Below, piece after piece: positions 5,532 to 12,175 of a DNA stretch of 12,175 bases. Source of the stretch: Ferruginibacter sp. (GTDB lineage: Bacteria; Bacteroidota; Bacteroidia; Chitinophagales; Chitinophagaceae). The stretch is from positions 1-12,175 of the forward strand of contig JANYFI010000503.1 in NCBI GenBank assembly GCA_025362765.1, in the 5' to 3' direction. The notes beneath the pieces were generated by a model. The model was not told the origin of the DNA and searched no databases. It saw only the letters and a list, made by a program, of their open reading frames with translations. The number at the start of each line of letters is the position of its first letter. The stretch's first letter is position 1. The translations under genes and the position numbers were made by a program.

Positions 5532-8075
5532 TCATTTTGTGTTGGCAATCAAATTGGCAAACAAACGGTAAGCACCAGGCACTGCAGCAGGCAATTCCCT
5601 AAAAAATACCAACCCTGTGTAAATGAATTTTCCCTTGCCATAATTGGCGATGATAAGGCTGCCATCCTGCTCATTTTCGTTGGGATCTTTCATGCTGAAA
5701 ATTCGCTGAAAATTACCGTCGATGCCTTCCGCGTTATAAATACTTCGTTCCTGCACCCAACCTTCAAAATCTTTTTCTGTTATTTTATTTGGATAATTTA
5801 AAACAGGATGATCAGGCAGTAGAAAATTTACTTTGGCGTCTTCATCGGTAATCCGGTTGCGGCTGATGGTAAAAGGATAAGGTGAAATTTTTGCCTTTAC
5901 AGGACCAATGGAATTACTGGTATTATACTGCACCAGTAGCACTCCGCCATCACTAACGTATTGCATTAAGGCATCGTAAGTACTGCTTAGCCATTCGTTG
6001 ATATTGTAAGCCCGTACACCGGTTACAATGGCGTCGAATTGCTTCAGCCCGGCCGCAGTAATATCAGCCTGTTTTAACATCACTACTTTATACCCCATTT
6101 GTTCCAATGCCTGCGGTACTTTGTCGCCTGCGCCGGCAATATATCCTACAACGCTGCCTGCAATTTTTAAATCTATTTTTAACACCGGAACCTGGTCGTA
6201 ATAATTATAATTTATTTCGGGTATATGGCTGTAGTCAATTTTATGTAAGGCATAAAACTGATCCTGGTGAAACCCCTTGGCAGATAACCTGCCACCATAA
6301 AAGTCTTTTGAATTTTTAGCCACCGCATCACTGTTGATGGTAACATCCGTAAATATCCTTTCTCCTTTATTCAGGTGCAGTACCGAATCAAATACAGTTA
6401 CAGATTTATTGTTGTTATTGTATTTAAACCCGGCAGGTTCGTTAATAGCTATATTGGCCTGAAGAGTAAAATGAATATCCTTCTTAACATCTGCTTCATC
6501 GTTTTTAAAAATCAACATGGAAGGTGAACTGCTGATATTAACAGGGTAAATCAACTGCACAGGCTGATAAATTTCTCCTTTTACCGGATCGGTATATTTA
6601 TAACGGACTGGCTTTTTAAATTTAAAATTCTCGCCTTCAATAGTGGCGCCAAATAATATGCTGAGCGGTTCATTTTCAGCCCTGCCAATCTGTTGCTGAT
6701 CACTTACATTAAAGCTGCCTTTGTCCATTTTATTTTCTAACCAATAAGGTTGCGATACTTTTTGATCGGGCCGGATATAAATGTTCAGACCAACACTTGC
6801 AGTACTATTCTTTTTCAAACCGGGATAGCCGCGATACACATCATACATATTCACATCTGCATTGGTCAATGCAATACCAAGGCGATTATTAAAAGTGGCG
6901 GTAATTTTTAAAGTATCACCTTCTACCGCATATTGACTGCCTGTAGTGGCTTCCATAAATAAACCGCCGCAATATTCCAATAGCTTTTTGATGTCATTTT
7001 GTTTTTGTTCTTTCCAGTATTCATCTTTAACCGAAGCTATTTTTTTGTACAGCCTCACCAGTTGAGGCACGCTGTTTTCAGGATGTTCCGCTGAAAAACC
7101 TTTGCAGATGGAATCAATCGTTAATTGTACACCGCTGGCAGCGCCAGTCCTTTTCCAGCTTACATCAACACCATCCAATAAATCATTTACCGGCTTGTCG
7201 CCTTTGATGGTTGAAAAATATTCAATCGCCTCGCCTCGTTGGGCCGGTACGCCAAAGCCCTGGCTTTTATGCTGGCTGCGGCCTATTGCCGCCAGTTCGC
7301 CATAACTCTTTCCGAGCAATGGATTATACATTCCTGCATCCTGTTTAAACTGGTCTTCGCTTTGCGTATTGGCATTGCCGAAATTAAATGTATTCCACAA
7401 CATGCGTTTCGCCTGCCAAACGGTTACGCCTTGCCGTAACTGTTCAGGAAATTTAGTGGGGTCGGCCGCTGCATCAAGGGCTTCGCGGGCAAGAATAGCT
7501 GAAGCGGCATGATGACCATGACCTGCACGACTGTCTTCAGGAAACCTGGCGATGATTACATCCGGTCTAAATTTACGTACCACCCAAACTACATCGCTTA
7601 ATATTTTATCGTGTCCCCAGGTTTTTAAAGCTTCTTCCGGTGTTTTACAAAAGCCGAAATCGTACGCCCTGCTAAAGAACTGTTCAGCACCATCAATGCG
7701 TCTTGCCGCCAGCAATTCCTGGGTGCGAATCAATCCTAGGTCTATGCCCTGTTCATCTCCAATTAAATTTTGTCCGCCATCGCCCCTTGTTAAACTCAGG
7801 TAACCCGTACGAACTAATTTTTCATTGGCCAGGTATGCCAGCAGCCTGGTGTTTTCATCGTCAGGATGTGCAGCGATATACAATACTGAACCGAGCACAT
7901 TCAGCTTTTTAACCTGTTGAAATATTTCAGAAGAAGGGTAGGTTTTAGGCGTTTGCGCAAGACATATTGCTTGCAAAAAAAATGTTGTCAATAAGACTGG
8001 TAATGTCTTTTTCAGCACGCCTGCTTTAAAGTAACGATAAAAATTCACCTTATTCCTTTTTTTAAACTGCATCAT
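5532..8075 (-). CDS. secreted PIG-L family zinc de-N-acetylase with C-terminal GATase-like domain
   Basis: 847 residues. The N-terminal catalytic domain spans about 58-290. AAHPDDE at 68-74 supplies zinc ligands H70 and D73 and catalytic D72. GHGHHAAS at 185-192 replaces the usual HPDH, with H189 the likely third ligand. PIG-L/LmbE enzymes remove acetyl groups from N-acetylglucosaminyl and related substrates. A beta-rich middle region (about 380-625) follows. Residues about 630-735 look like a ThuA/glutamine-amidotransferase-like Rossmann domain (KIAGSVVGYIAGAGDKVPQA, then QFDAIVTGVRAYN) with no nucleophilic Cys in the elbow. The end carries HPVLNYPN and DGSLIIANYGKGKFIYTG. A signal peptide ends near CLAQ (38-41), but its basic n-region is long. 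A GTG at codon 20 (8016-8018) would give a more usual signal peptide, while the tandem ATGs at 8070-8075 have a weak AGGA upstream. It follows the M14 gene after 47 bases. The substrate is unknown. Confidence 0.9.
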   Translation of the reverse strand: MMQFKKRNKVNFYRYFKAGVLKKTLPVLLTTFFLQAICLAQTPKTYPSSEIFQQVKKLNVLGSVLYIAAHPDDENTRLLAYLANEKLVRTGYLSLTRGDGGQNLIGDEQGIDLGLIRTQELLAARRIDGAEQFFSRAYDFGFCKTPEEALKTWGHDKILSDVVWVVRKFRPDVIIARFPEDSRAGHGHHAASAILAREALDAAADPTKFPEQLRQGVTVWQAKRMLWNTFNFGNANTQSEDQFKQDAGMYNPLLGKSYGELAAIGRSQHKSQGFGVPAQRGEAIEYFSTIKGDKPVNDLLDGVDVSWKRTGAASGVQLTIDSICKGFSAEHPENSVPQLVRLYKKIASVKDEYWKEQKQNDIKKLLEYCGGLFMEATTGSQYAVEGDTLKITATFNNRLGIALTNADVNMYDVYRGYPGLKKNSTASVGLNIYIRPDQKVSQPYWLENKMDKGSFNVSDQQQIGRAENEPLSILFGATIEGENFKFKKPVRYKYTDPVKGEIYQPVQLIYPVNISSSPSMLIFKNDEADVKKDIHFTLQANIAINEPAGFKYNNNNKSVTVFDSVLHLNKGERIFTDVTINSDAVAKNSKDFYGGRLSAKGFHQDQFYALHKIDYSHIPEINYNYYDQVPVLKIDLKIAGSVVGYIAGAGDKVPQALEQMGYKVVMLKQADITAAGLKQFDAIVTGVRAYNINEWLSSTYDALMQYVSDGGVLLVQYNTSNSIGPVKAKISPYPFTISRNRITDEDAKVNFLLPDHPVLNYPNKITEKDFEGWVQERSIYNAEGIDGNFQRIFSMKDPNENEQDGSLIIANYGKGKFIYTGLVFFRELPAAVPGAYRLFANLIANTK

Positions 8076-8122
8076 AATTATCCTGTAAATTTTTTTTATT
8101 GACTAATTTAACTTCCGTCCTT

Positions 8123-10630
8123 TTAATTGCCCACAAAAAAAACAGCGTTACTAAATAATAATTTACCATTCTCCCAAAAGCTTCTAAACACAGGATCATC
8201 AGAAAAAAACACTACGCTGCCCTGCCCATAATCCAGTACACCTATTGAAGTACCATCTTTAATTTTATCATTTATTTTGCTGCCAACAAAGCCCGCCACT
8301 TTGCTTTCTTTTTTTATCACACCCACATTCCATCCGTCCTTTAAAAATTCATACATAGTACTATCCTGTTTCAATGTAAAATAATAATTTGGATACCCAA
8401 AAGCCAGGGGATGAGAATTATCCAGCTCCAGTTTAAAGATGGCCCCTGCGACATTGCTTTTAATACTTTCGTTTTCTTTGTCCCCAAACAATTTCAGGTC
8501 GCTATAGGATGGTTTCGCATCTTCTATTTTATCTTTTTCATCGTCTTCCTTTTTTTCTTTTATACCCCAGTCGTTATTCGCCAGTTGTGTTACCGCATTT
8601 TCCATCGCAATGATTTTACCGCCTTGTTTAACCCATCCTTTTAATGCGGTGCTTAGTGCTTTGTCTTTTAAAAATTTATAATTACCGTCAGGCAAAATAA
8701 CCACATCCATATTTTTAAAACTAGTGCTTATCACATCGTCGGCATTGATCAGGGTGATCGGGTAATCCAGTTGCTGATCAAACAAATGCCATACTTCCCC
8801 GGCGGCAGATGCGTTAACACCTTTACCTGTTATCAATGCCACTCTTGGTTTGCTTATATAATGGGTTTTTTCACTGCCAAAATCATTGCCGCTTTCCATA
8901 AAGCCGGTAGTAATGGCAGTTACTCTGGCCTCAAATTTTTGGGCTGCAGCAACAAACGCAGTAATTTTTGATTCATTGCCCTTCTTTAAAATGATAAGTG
9001 TTCCGCGTTGAAATTTCTTTCCGTTCACGCTAAAATCCTTTTCGGCAAATCTTACCCTTATACCGGCGTTTAACAAAGCCGCTAAAAATTTAGCTTCTTC
9101 AAACGAAGTATAATTAACGAGGTAACCGTAAGATGTTTCAGGAATGGCCGTAAAAGCCAGTGTTGCAGGATTCGACGTAACAGCCAGTTTTTCCTTTACA
9201 GCATACGACTGCAGGCCATATACATAAGGTAAACTCCAGGCGGTGATATCGTAAGTAGCGGAATCAACCAGTTTCGTTTTTGGCTCAAATAATACTTTTA
9301 CCAATGTACCTTTGGGCTGAAGTGTACTAACGACCAGGCTTGCCGTAGCACTAAAACTTTCCTCCTTGCCGGTAAAGTAATTATACCCTCTCGCATTGCC
9401 GTTACCGGCAGTATTATACACAATGCCATTGACATCAAGTAACTTTTTTAACGCGTTTATTTTAGTGGTATTTACATCAGTCACCACAAACGACTTGTAT
9501 TCTCCTACGCCGTTATTCTTTTCATTGGTAAAAAATGTGCTGTACTCTTTCAGTAGCTTTTCATTGTTTTTACTCACCATTTCCAGGGTACTCATGGAGG
9601 TAGTAAAATGATGGGCAATCCTGTCTTTCAACGTAAGCGTATCACCATTGCCTATGATAACAGCCGAGCCGCTCCTTGAACCTCCACCCTGTTCAAACGT
9701 CATGCCGATAGCGCCGTTATAAATTGGATAGGTATCTCCATATGCAGGATAGAACAAATCAAATATTTCTTTGGTAAAATACAACCAACCATTGGCATCA
9801 AAATATTTTGCATTATTTTTCCCAATTGTTAACTGGAAGTCCTGTTGCCATTGAGTAATCGCTTCGTGATACGGCTGGGCGGGGGGTGCAAAATAATAAG
9901 GATCATTGTATCCCTGTTCGTGGTAATCGCTGTGCACCTGCGGCATCCACTGGTTGTACATTTTAAGGCGTTGCTGTGTTTCAATTTGTGTTTGCCAGGC
10001 CCAGTCGCGGTTTAAATCGAAATTATAATGATTGGTTCTTCCGCCAGGCCAGGGTTCTTCATGTTCCCTTGCAATTTTATCAGGATTGGCGTTTTTTCCC
10101 ACCATTTGCTTAAACCAGTTAACATACCTGTCTCTGCCATCAGGATTAATGCAGGGATCAAGGATTACCACCGTATTTTTTAACCAGTCCTTTGTATCCT
10201 TGTTGGCAGGATTTAATAATTCGTACAATACTTTCATGGCGGCTTCACTGCTGCTGGTTTCGTTTCCGTGTACATTGTAACTGAGCCACAAAATGGCTGG
10301 TGCGTTTACATTGCCGGGTTGATCAGTTAGCATACCCGCAAGCCGTAAATTATTTTTCCGGATGTCATCCAGCTTTGCAATATTTTCCGCAGTGGCTATA
10401 TAAGCCAGCAACAACGGCCTGCCTTCATTGGTTTCACCATACTGCTCCAGCTTCATTACCTGGGGCATAGCAGCAACAGTATACTTAAAATAATCAACTA
10501 TTTTATGATGCGGTGTATATTTACTCCCTAAAGGATATCCCAAAAATTCGTCCGGATTTTTTAACAATTGTGCGAAAGAAAAACAAGTGACAGAGATAAA
10601 AAACAAAAACAGAACAATTTTTTTATTCAT
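8123..10630 (-). CDS. secreted M14 family zinc carboxypeptidase with C-terminal GATase-like domain
   Basis: 835 residues with a signal peptide (MNKKIVLFLFFISVTCFSFA, cleavage before QLLKN). The M14 domain spans about 40-340. H121 and E124 in NVHGNETSS are the zinc ligands. DPCINPDGR (158-166) and NFDLNRDW (203-210) give the substrate-binding Arg, Asn and Arg. The third ligand is H237 in SDYHEQG, or less likely H233. E313 in GMTFEQGG is the catalytic Glu. All expected residues are present, so an active metallopeptidase is likely. Residues about 595-680 look like a glutamine-amidotransferase-like Rossmann domain (PRVALITGKG, then NMDVVILPDGNYKFL) without a catalytic Cys. A charged linker (690-708) and a terminal region with SHPLAFGYPN and DYGQGSVVFFSDDPVF follow. 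It is the first gene of the minus-strand set and probably acts in the periplasm or outside the cell on peptides. Whether it is an exopeptidase or an amidase on cell-wall peptides cannot be told. Confidence 0.92.
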   Translation of the reverse strand: MNKKIVLFLFFISVTCFSFAQLLKNPDEFLGYPLGSKYTPHHKIVDYFKYTVAAMPQVMKLEQYGETNEGRPLLLAYIATAENIAKLDDIRKNNLRLAGMLTDQPGNVNAPAILWLSYNVHGNETSSSEAAMKVLYELLNPANKDTKDWLKNTVVILDPCINPDGRDRYVNWFKQMVGKNANPDKIAREHEEPWPGGRTNHYNFDLNRDWAWQTQIETQQRLKMYNQWMPQVHSDYHEQGYNDPYYFAPPAQPYHEAITQWQQDFQLTIGKNNAKYFDANGWLYFTKEIFDLFYPAYGDTYPIYNGAIGMTFEQGGGSRSGSAVIIGNGDTLTLKDRIAHHFTTSMSTLEMVSKNNEKLLKEYSTFFTNEKNNGVGEYKSFVVTDVNTTKINALKKLLDVNGIVYNTAGNGNARGYNYFTGKEESFSATASLVVSTLQPKGTLVKVLFEPKTKLVDSATYDITAWSLPYVYGLQSYAVKEKLAVTSNPATLAFTAIPETSYGYLVNYTSFEEAKFLAALLNAGIRVRFAEKDFSVNGKKFQRGTLIILKKGNESKITAFVAAAQKFEARVTAITTGFMESGNDFGSEKTHYISKPRVALITGKGVNASAAGEVWHLFDQQLDYPITLINADDVISTSFKNMDVVILPDGNYKFLKDKALSTALKGWVKQGGKIIAMENAVTQLANNDWGIKEKKEDDEKDKIEDAKPSYSDLKLFGDKENESIKSNVAGAIFKLELDNSHPLAFGYPNYYFTLKQDSTMYEFLKDGWNVGVIKKESKVAGFVGSKINDKIKDGTSIGVLDYGQGSVVFFSDDPVFRSFWENGKLLFSNAVFFVGN

Positions 10631-10705
10631 AAAAAGGCTTTAGTATTGATTTGGTTTTACTGATGATTATCAAATAAAATAAATCACAATTAAAAAATAT
10701 AGCAG
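10631..10705. promoter_or_regulatory. divergent intergenic region between M14 and gamma-glutamyltransferase genes
   Basis: These 75 AT-rich bases separate two start codons facing away from each other, so both promoters must lie here or inside the genes. I found no clear match to the Bacteroidota consensus (TTTG, about 20 bases, TAnnTTTG) on either strand. TAGTATTG at 10641-10648 is a one-mismatch core on the plus strand without an upstream partner. No ribosome-binding site is evident for either gene. The regulatory role is inferred from layout. Confidence 0.4.
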
Positions 10706-12175
10706 ATGAAATATTACCGGATTGTATTGAGTATTGTATTTTCTTGCTTGTTTGTGCAATGTACAGCACAAATCAATGCTTACCAATACCACTCACAAAA
10801 AAAAGCAAGCGGGGTAAAGGCGGCAGTAGTTTCAGCCAATCCGCTGGCCAGTAAAGTGGGCTTAGCGATTTTAAAAAAAGGTGGTAATGCGGTGGATGCT
10901 GCGATTGCAACGCAACTTGCGCTGGCCGTGGTGTACCCCGGTGCAGGTAATATTGGCGGCGGTGGCTTTATGGTGGCGCATTTAAAAAATGGCAAAAATA
11001 TTACGCTCGATTACCGGGAAATGGCTCCTTCCAAAGCTGGCAGGGATATGTACCTTGACGCCAATGGCAATCCGCTAATGAATTTATCACAGGATGGACA
11101 TTTGGCAATCGGCGTACCAGGCACCGTTGCAGGTTTATTTGCTTCTTTAAAATATGCCCGTCTGCCGTTTAAACAGTTGATACAACCAGCCATTGACCTG
11201 GCAGAAAAAGGATTTGCCATTACGGAACACGAAGCAAGCGACCTGAATGAATTAAAAAAAGAATTTGTTCAACTCAATACCGGCCCTGTTGTTTTTGTTA
11301 AACAAACCCTGTGGAAAAAGGGTGATACGCTTATACAAAAAGACCTGGCCAATACCTTAAAACGCATAAGGGATACTGGCGCCAAAGGTTTCTACGAAGG
11401 TGAAACGGCCCGGCTGATTGTTGCTGAAATGACCAGGGGTAAAGGCATCATTACACTGGAAGATTTAAAAAATTACCAGGCCAAAGAAAGAAAAGCGATA
11501 GCGTTCAATTACAAAAACTGCCACATTATTACTATGCCGTTGCCCAGCAGCGGCGGCATCATTATGCAGCAGGTATTAAAAATGATTGAAGATAAAAATA
11601 TCGGCGCCATGAAATTTCAATCTGCTGCAAGCGTACAATTGCTGACAGAGGCAGAACGCAGGGCTTTTGCCGACAGGGCGCAATATATGGGCGATGCTGA
11701 TTTTGTGAAAGTGCCTGTAAAAACGTTGGTGAGCGATGCATACATTGCGGAGAGAATGAAAGATTATGTTCCGGGAAAAGCGGGTAGCAGCGAGATTACG
11801 AAAGCGGGCAATATTAAGGAAAGTGAAGAGACAACTCACTTATGCGTGCTGGATAAAGATGGCAATGCTGTTTCAGTTACCACTACTTTAAATGGCAGTT
11901 ATGGCAGCCGTACGGTTGTTAGCGGTGCCGGTTTTTTATTAAACAATGAAATGGATGATTTTAGTGTAAAGCCCGGCGTGCCCAACATGTACGGAGCCAT
12001 TGGTGCTGAAGCCAATGCCATTGCGCCCGGCAAAAGAATGCTGAGCAGTATGACGCCATCGATTGTATTAAAAAACAACCAGCCTTTTATGGTGGTGGGT
12101 ACGCCGGGCGGTACTACCATTCCAACAAGTGTAATTCAAACCATCGTAAATGTGGTTGACTTTGGCATGAGTGCC
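10706..12175 (+). CDS. ggt: gamma-glutamyltransferase precursor, 3' partial
   Basis: The frame opens at ATG 10706 and runs unbroken for exactly 490 codons to the window edge. The family is about 550-580 residues, so the end of the small subunit is missing. A signal peptide precedes TAQINAYQYHS, placing it in the periplasm or outside. Large-subunit marks: GGNAVDAAIATQLALAVVYP (59-78), GAGNIGGGGFM (79-89), DYREMAPSKA (102-111) with R104 for the substrate carboxylate, and MPLPSSGGI (277-285). Autocleavage is expected before T376 in ESEETTHLCVLDKDGNAVS, giving the N-terminal Thr nucleophile. NNEMDDFS, the lid loop PGVPNMYGAIGAEANAIAP, the LSSMTP motif and GTPGG follow as in classical glutathione-cleaving enzymes. 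The lid loop argues against a cephalosporin-acylase-like variant. It would hydrolyse or transfer gamma-glutamyl groups from glutathione or gamma-glutamyl peptides. It is divergent from the peptidase/deacetylase/symporter set. Confidence 0.95.
   Translation, partial: MKYYRIVLSIVFSCLFVQCTAQINAYQYHSQKKASGVKAAVVSANPLASKVGLAILKKGGNAVDAAIATQLALAVVYPGAGNIGGGGFMVAHLKNGKNITLDYREMAPSKAGRDMYLDANGNPLMNLSQDGHLAIGVPGTVAGLFASLKYARLPFKQLIQPAIDLAEKGFAITEHEASDLNELKKEFVQLNTGPVVFVKQTLWKKGDTLIQKDLANTLKRIRDTGAKGFYEGETARLIVAEMTRGKGIITLEDLKNYQAKERKAIAFNYKNCHIITMPLPSSGGIIMQQVLKMIEDKNIGAMKFQSAASVQLLTEAERRAFADRAQYMGDADFVKVPVKTLVSDAYIAERMKDYVPGKAGSSEITKAGNIKESEETTHLCVLDKDGNAVSVTTTLNGSYGSRTVVSGAGFLLNNEMDDFSVKPGVPNMYGAIGAEANAIAPGKRMLSSMTPSIVLKNNQPFMVVGTPGGTTIPTSVIQTIVNVVDFGMSA

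Noticed and set aside
10748..10765. Possible lipobox (FVQC) in the gamma-glutamyltransferase signal peptide
   Set aside because: The residue before the Cys is Gln, not the Gly/Ala/Ser of a lipobox; a type I cleavage after T-A-Q or near it fits better.
11576..11839. Minus-strand 87-codon open frame in the right end
   Set aside because: Antisense to the intact gamma-glutamyltransferase frame, across its conserved catalytic Thr region.

Overview
The window looks like chromosomal DNA of a Bacteroidota bacterium, most likely family Chitinophagaceae. The reasons are the moderately AT-rich composition, signal peptides ending in A-Q, the lack of strong Shine-Dalgarno sites, an ECF sigma factor coupled to a hybrid anti-sigma/TonB-type protein, a DUF2911 protein, and long PIG-L and M14 enzymes with extra C-terminal domains. 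Coding density is high: every intergenic gap is under 140 bases. No rRNA, tRNA, CRISPR array, insertion sequence or phage gene is visible.

Left part, plus strand (1-3541): the 3' end of a SAM hydroxide adenosyltransferase (DUF62) gene. Next is a two-gene unit of an ECF-type sigma factor and a membrane-anchored regulator, overlapping by one base (TAATG). The regulator joins an anti-sigma-like N-terminus, one transmembrane helix, a carboxypeptidase-regulatory-like beta domain and a TonB C-terminal-like domain. A secreted DUF2911 protein with a helical C-terminal extension follows.

Middle part, minus strand (10630 down to 3677): four closely spaced genes form a probable operon. In transcription order they are a secreted M14 zinc carboxypeptidase, a secreted PIG-L-type zinc de-N-acetylase, a 34-residue single-pass membrane protein (5358-5462), and a sodium:solute symporter of the SSS family. 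The two secreted enzymes have unrelated catalytic domains, but their last ~250 residues look alike: a glutamine-amidotransferase-like (ThuA-like) Rossmann domain followed by similar HP...YPN and DG...YG.G motifs. The simplest reading is a degrade-outside, import-inside module for an N-acylated or peptidic compound whose identity is unknown.

Right part, plus strand (10706-12175): a gamma-glutamyltransferase precursor, divergent from the operon and cut by the window end after 490 codons. It has an intact catalytic Thr and lid loop. A 75-base intergenic region separates it from the M14 gene and should carry both promoters. Together the right two-thirds of the window is devoted to extracytoplasmic hydrolysis of peptide, amide and gamma-glutamyl bonds, with an importer.

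Nothing here is a clearly new defence or mobile system. The most promising under-described items are the shared C-terminal module of the two neighbouring enzymes, the tiny membrane protein in front of the symporter, and the anti-sigma/TonB hybrid.
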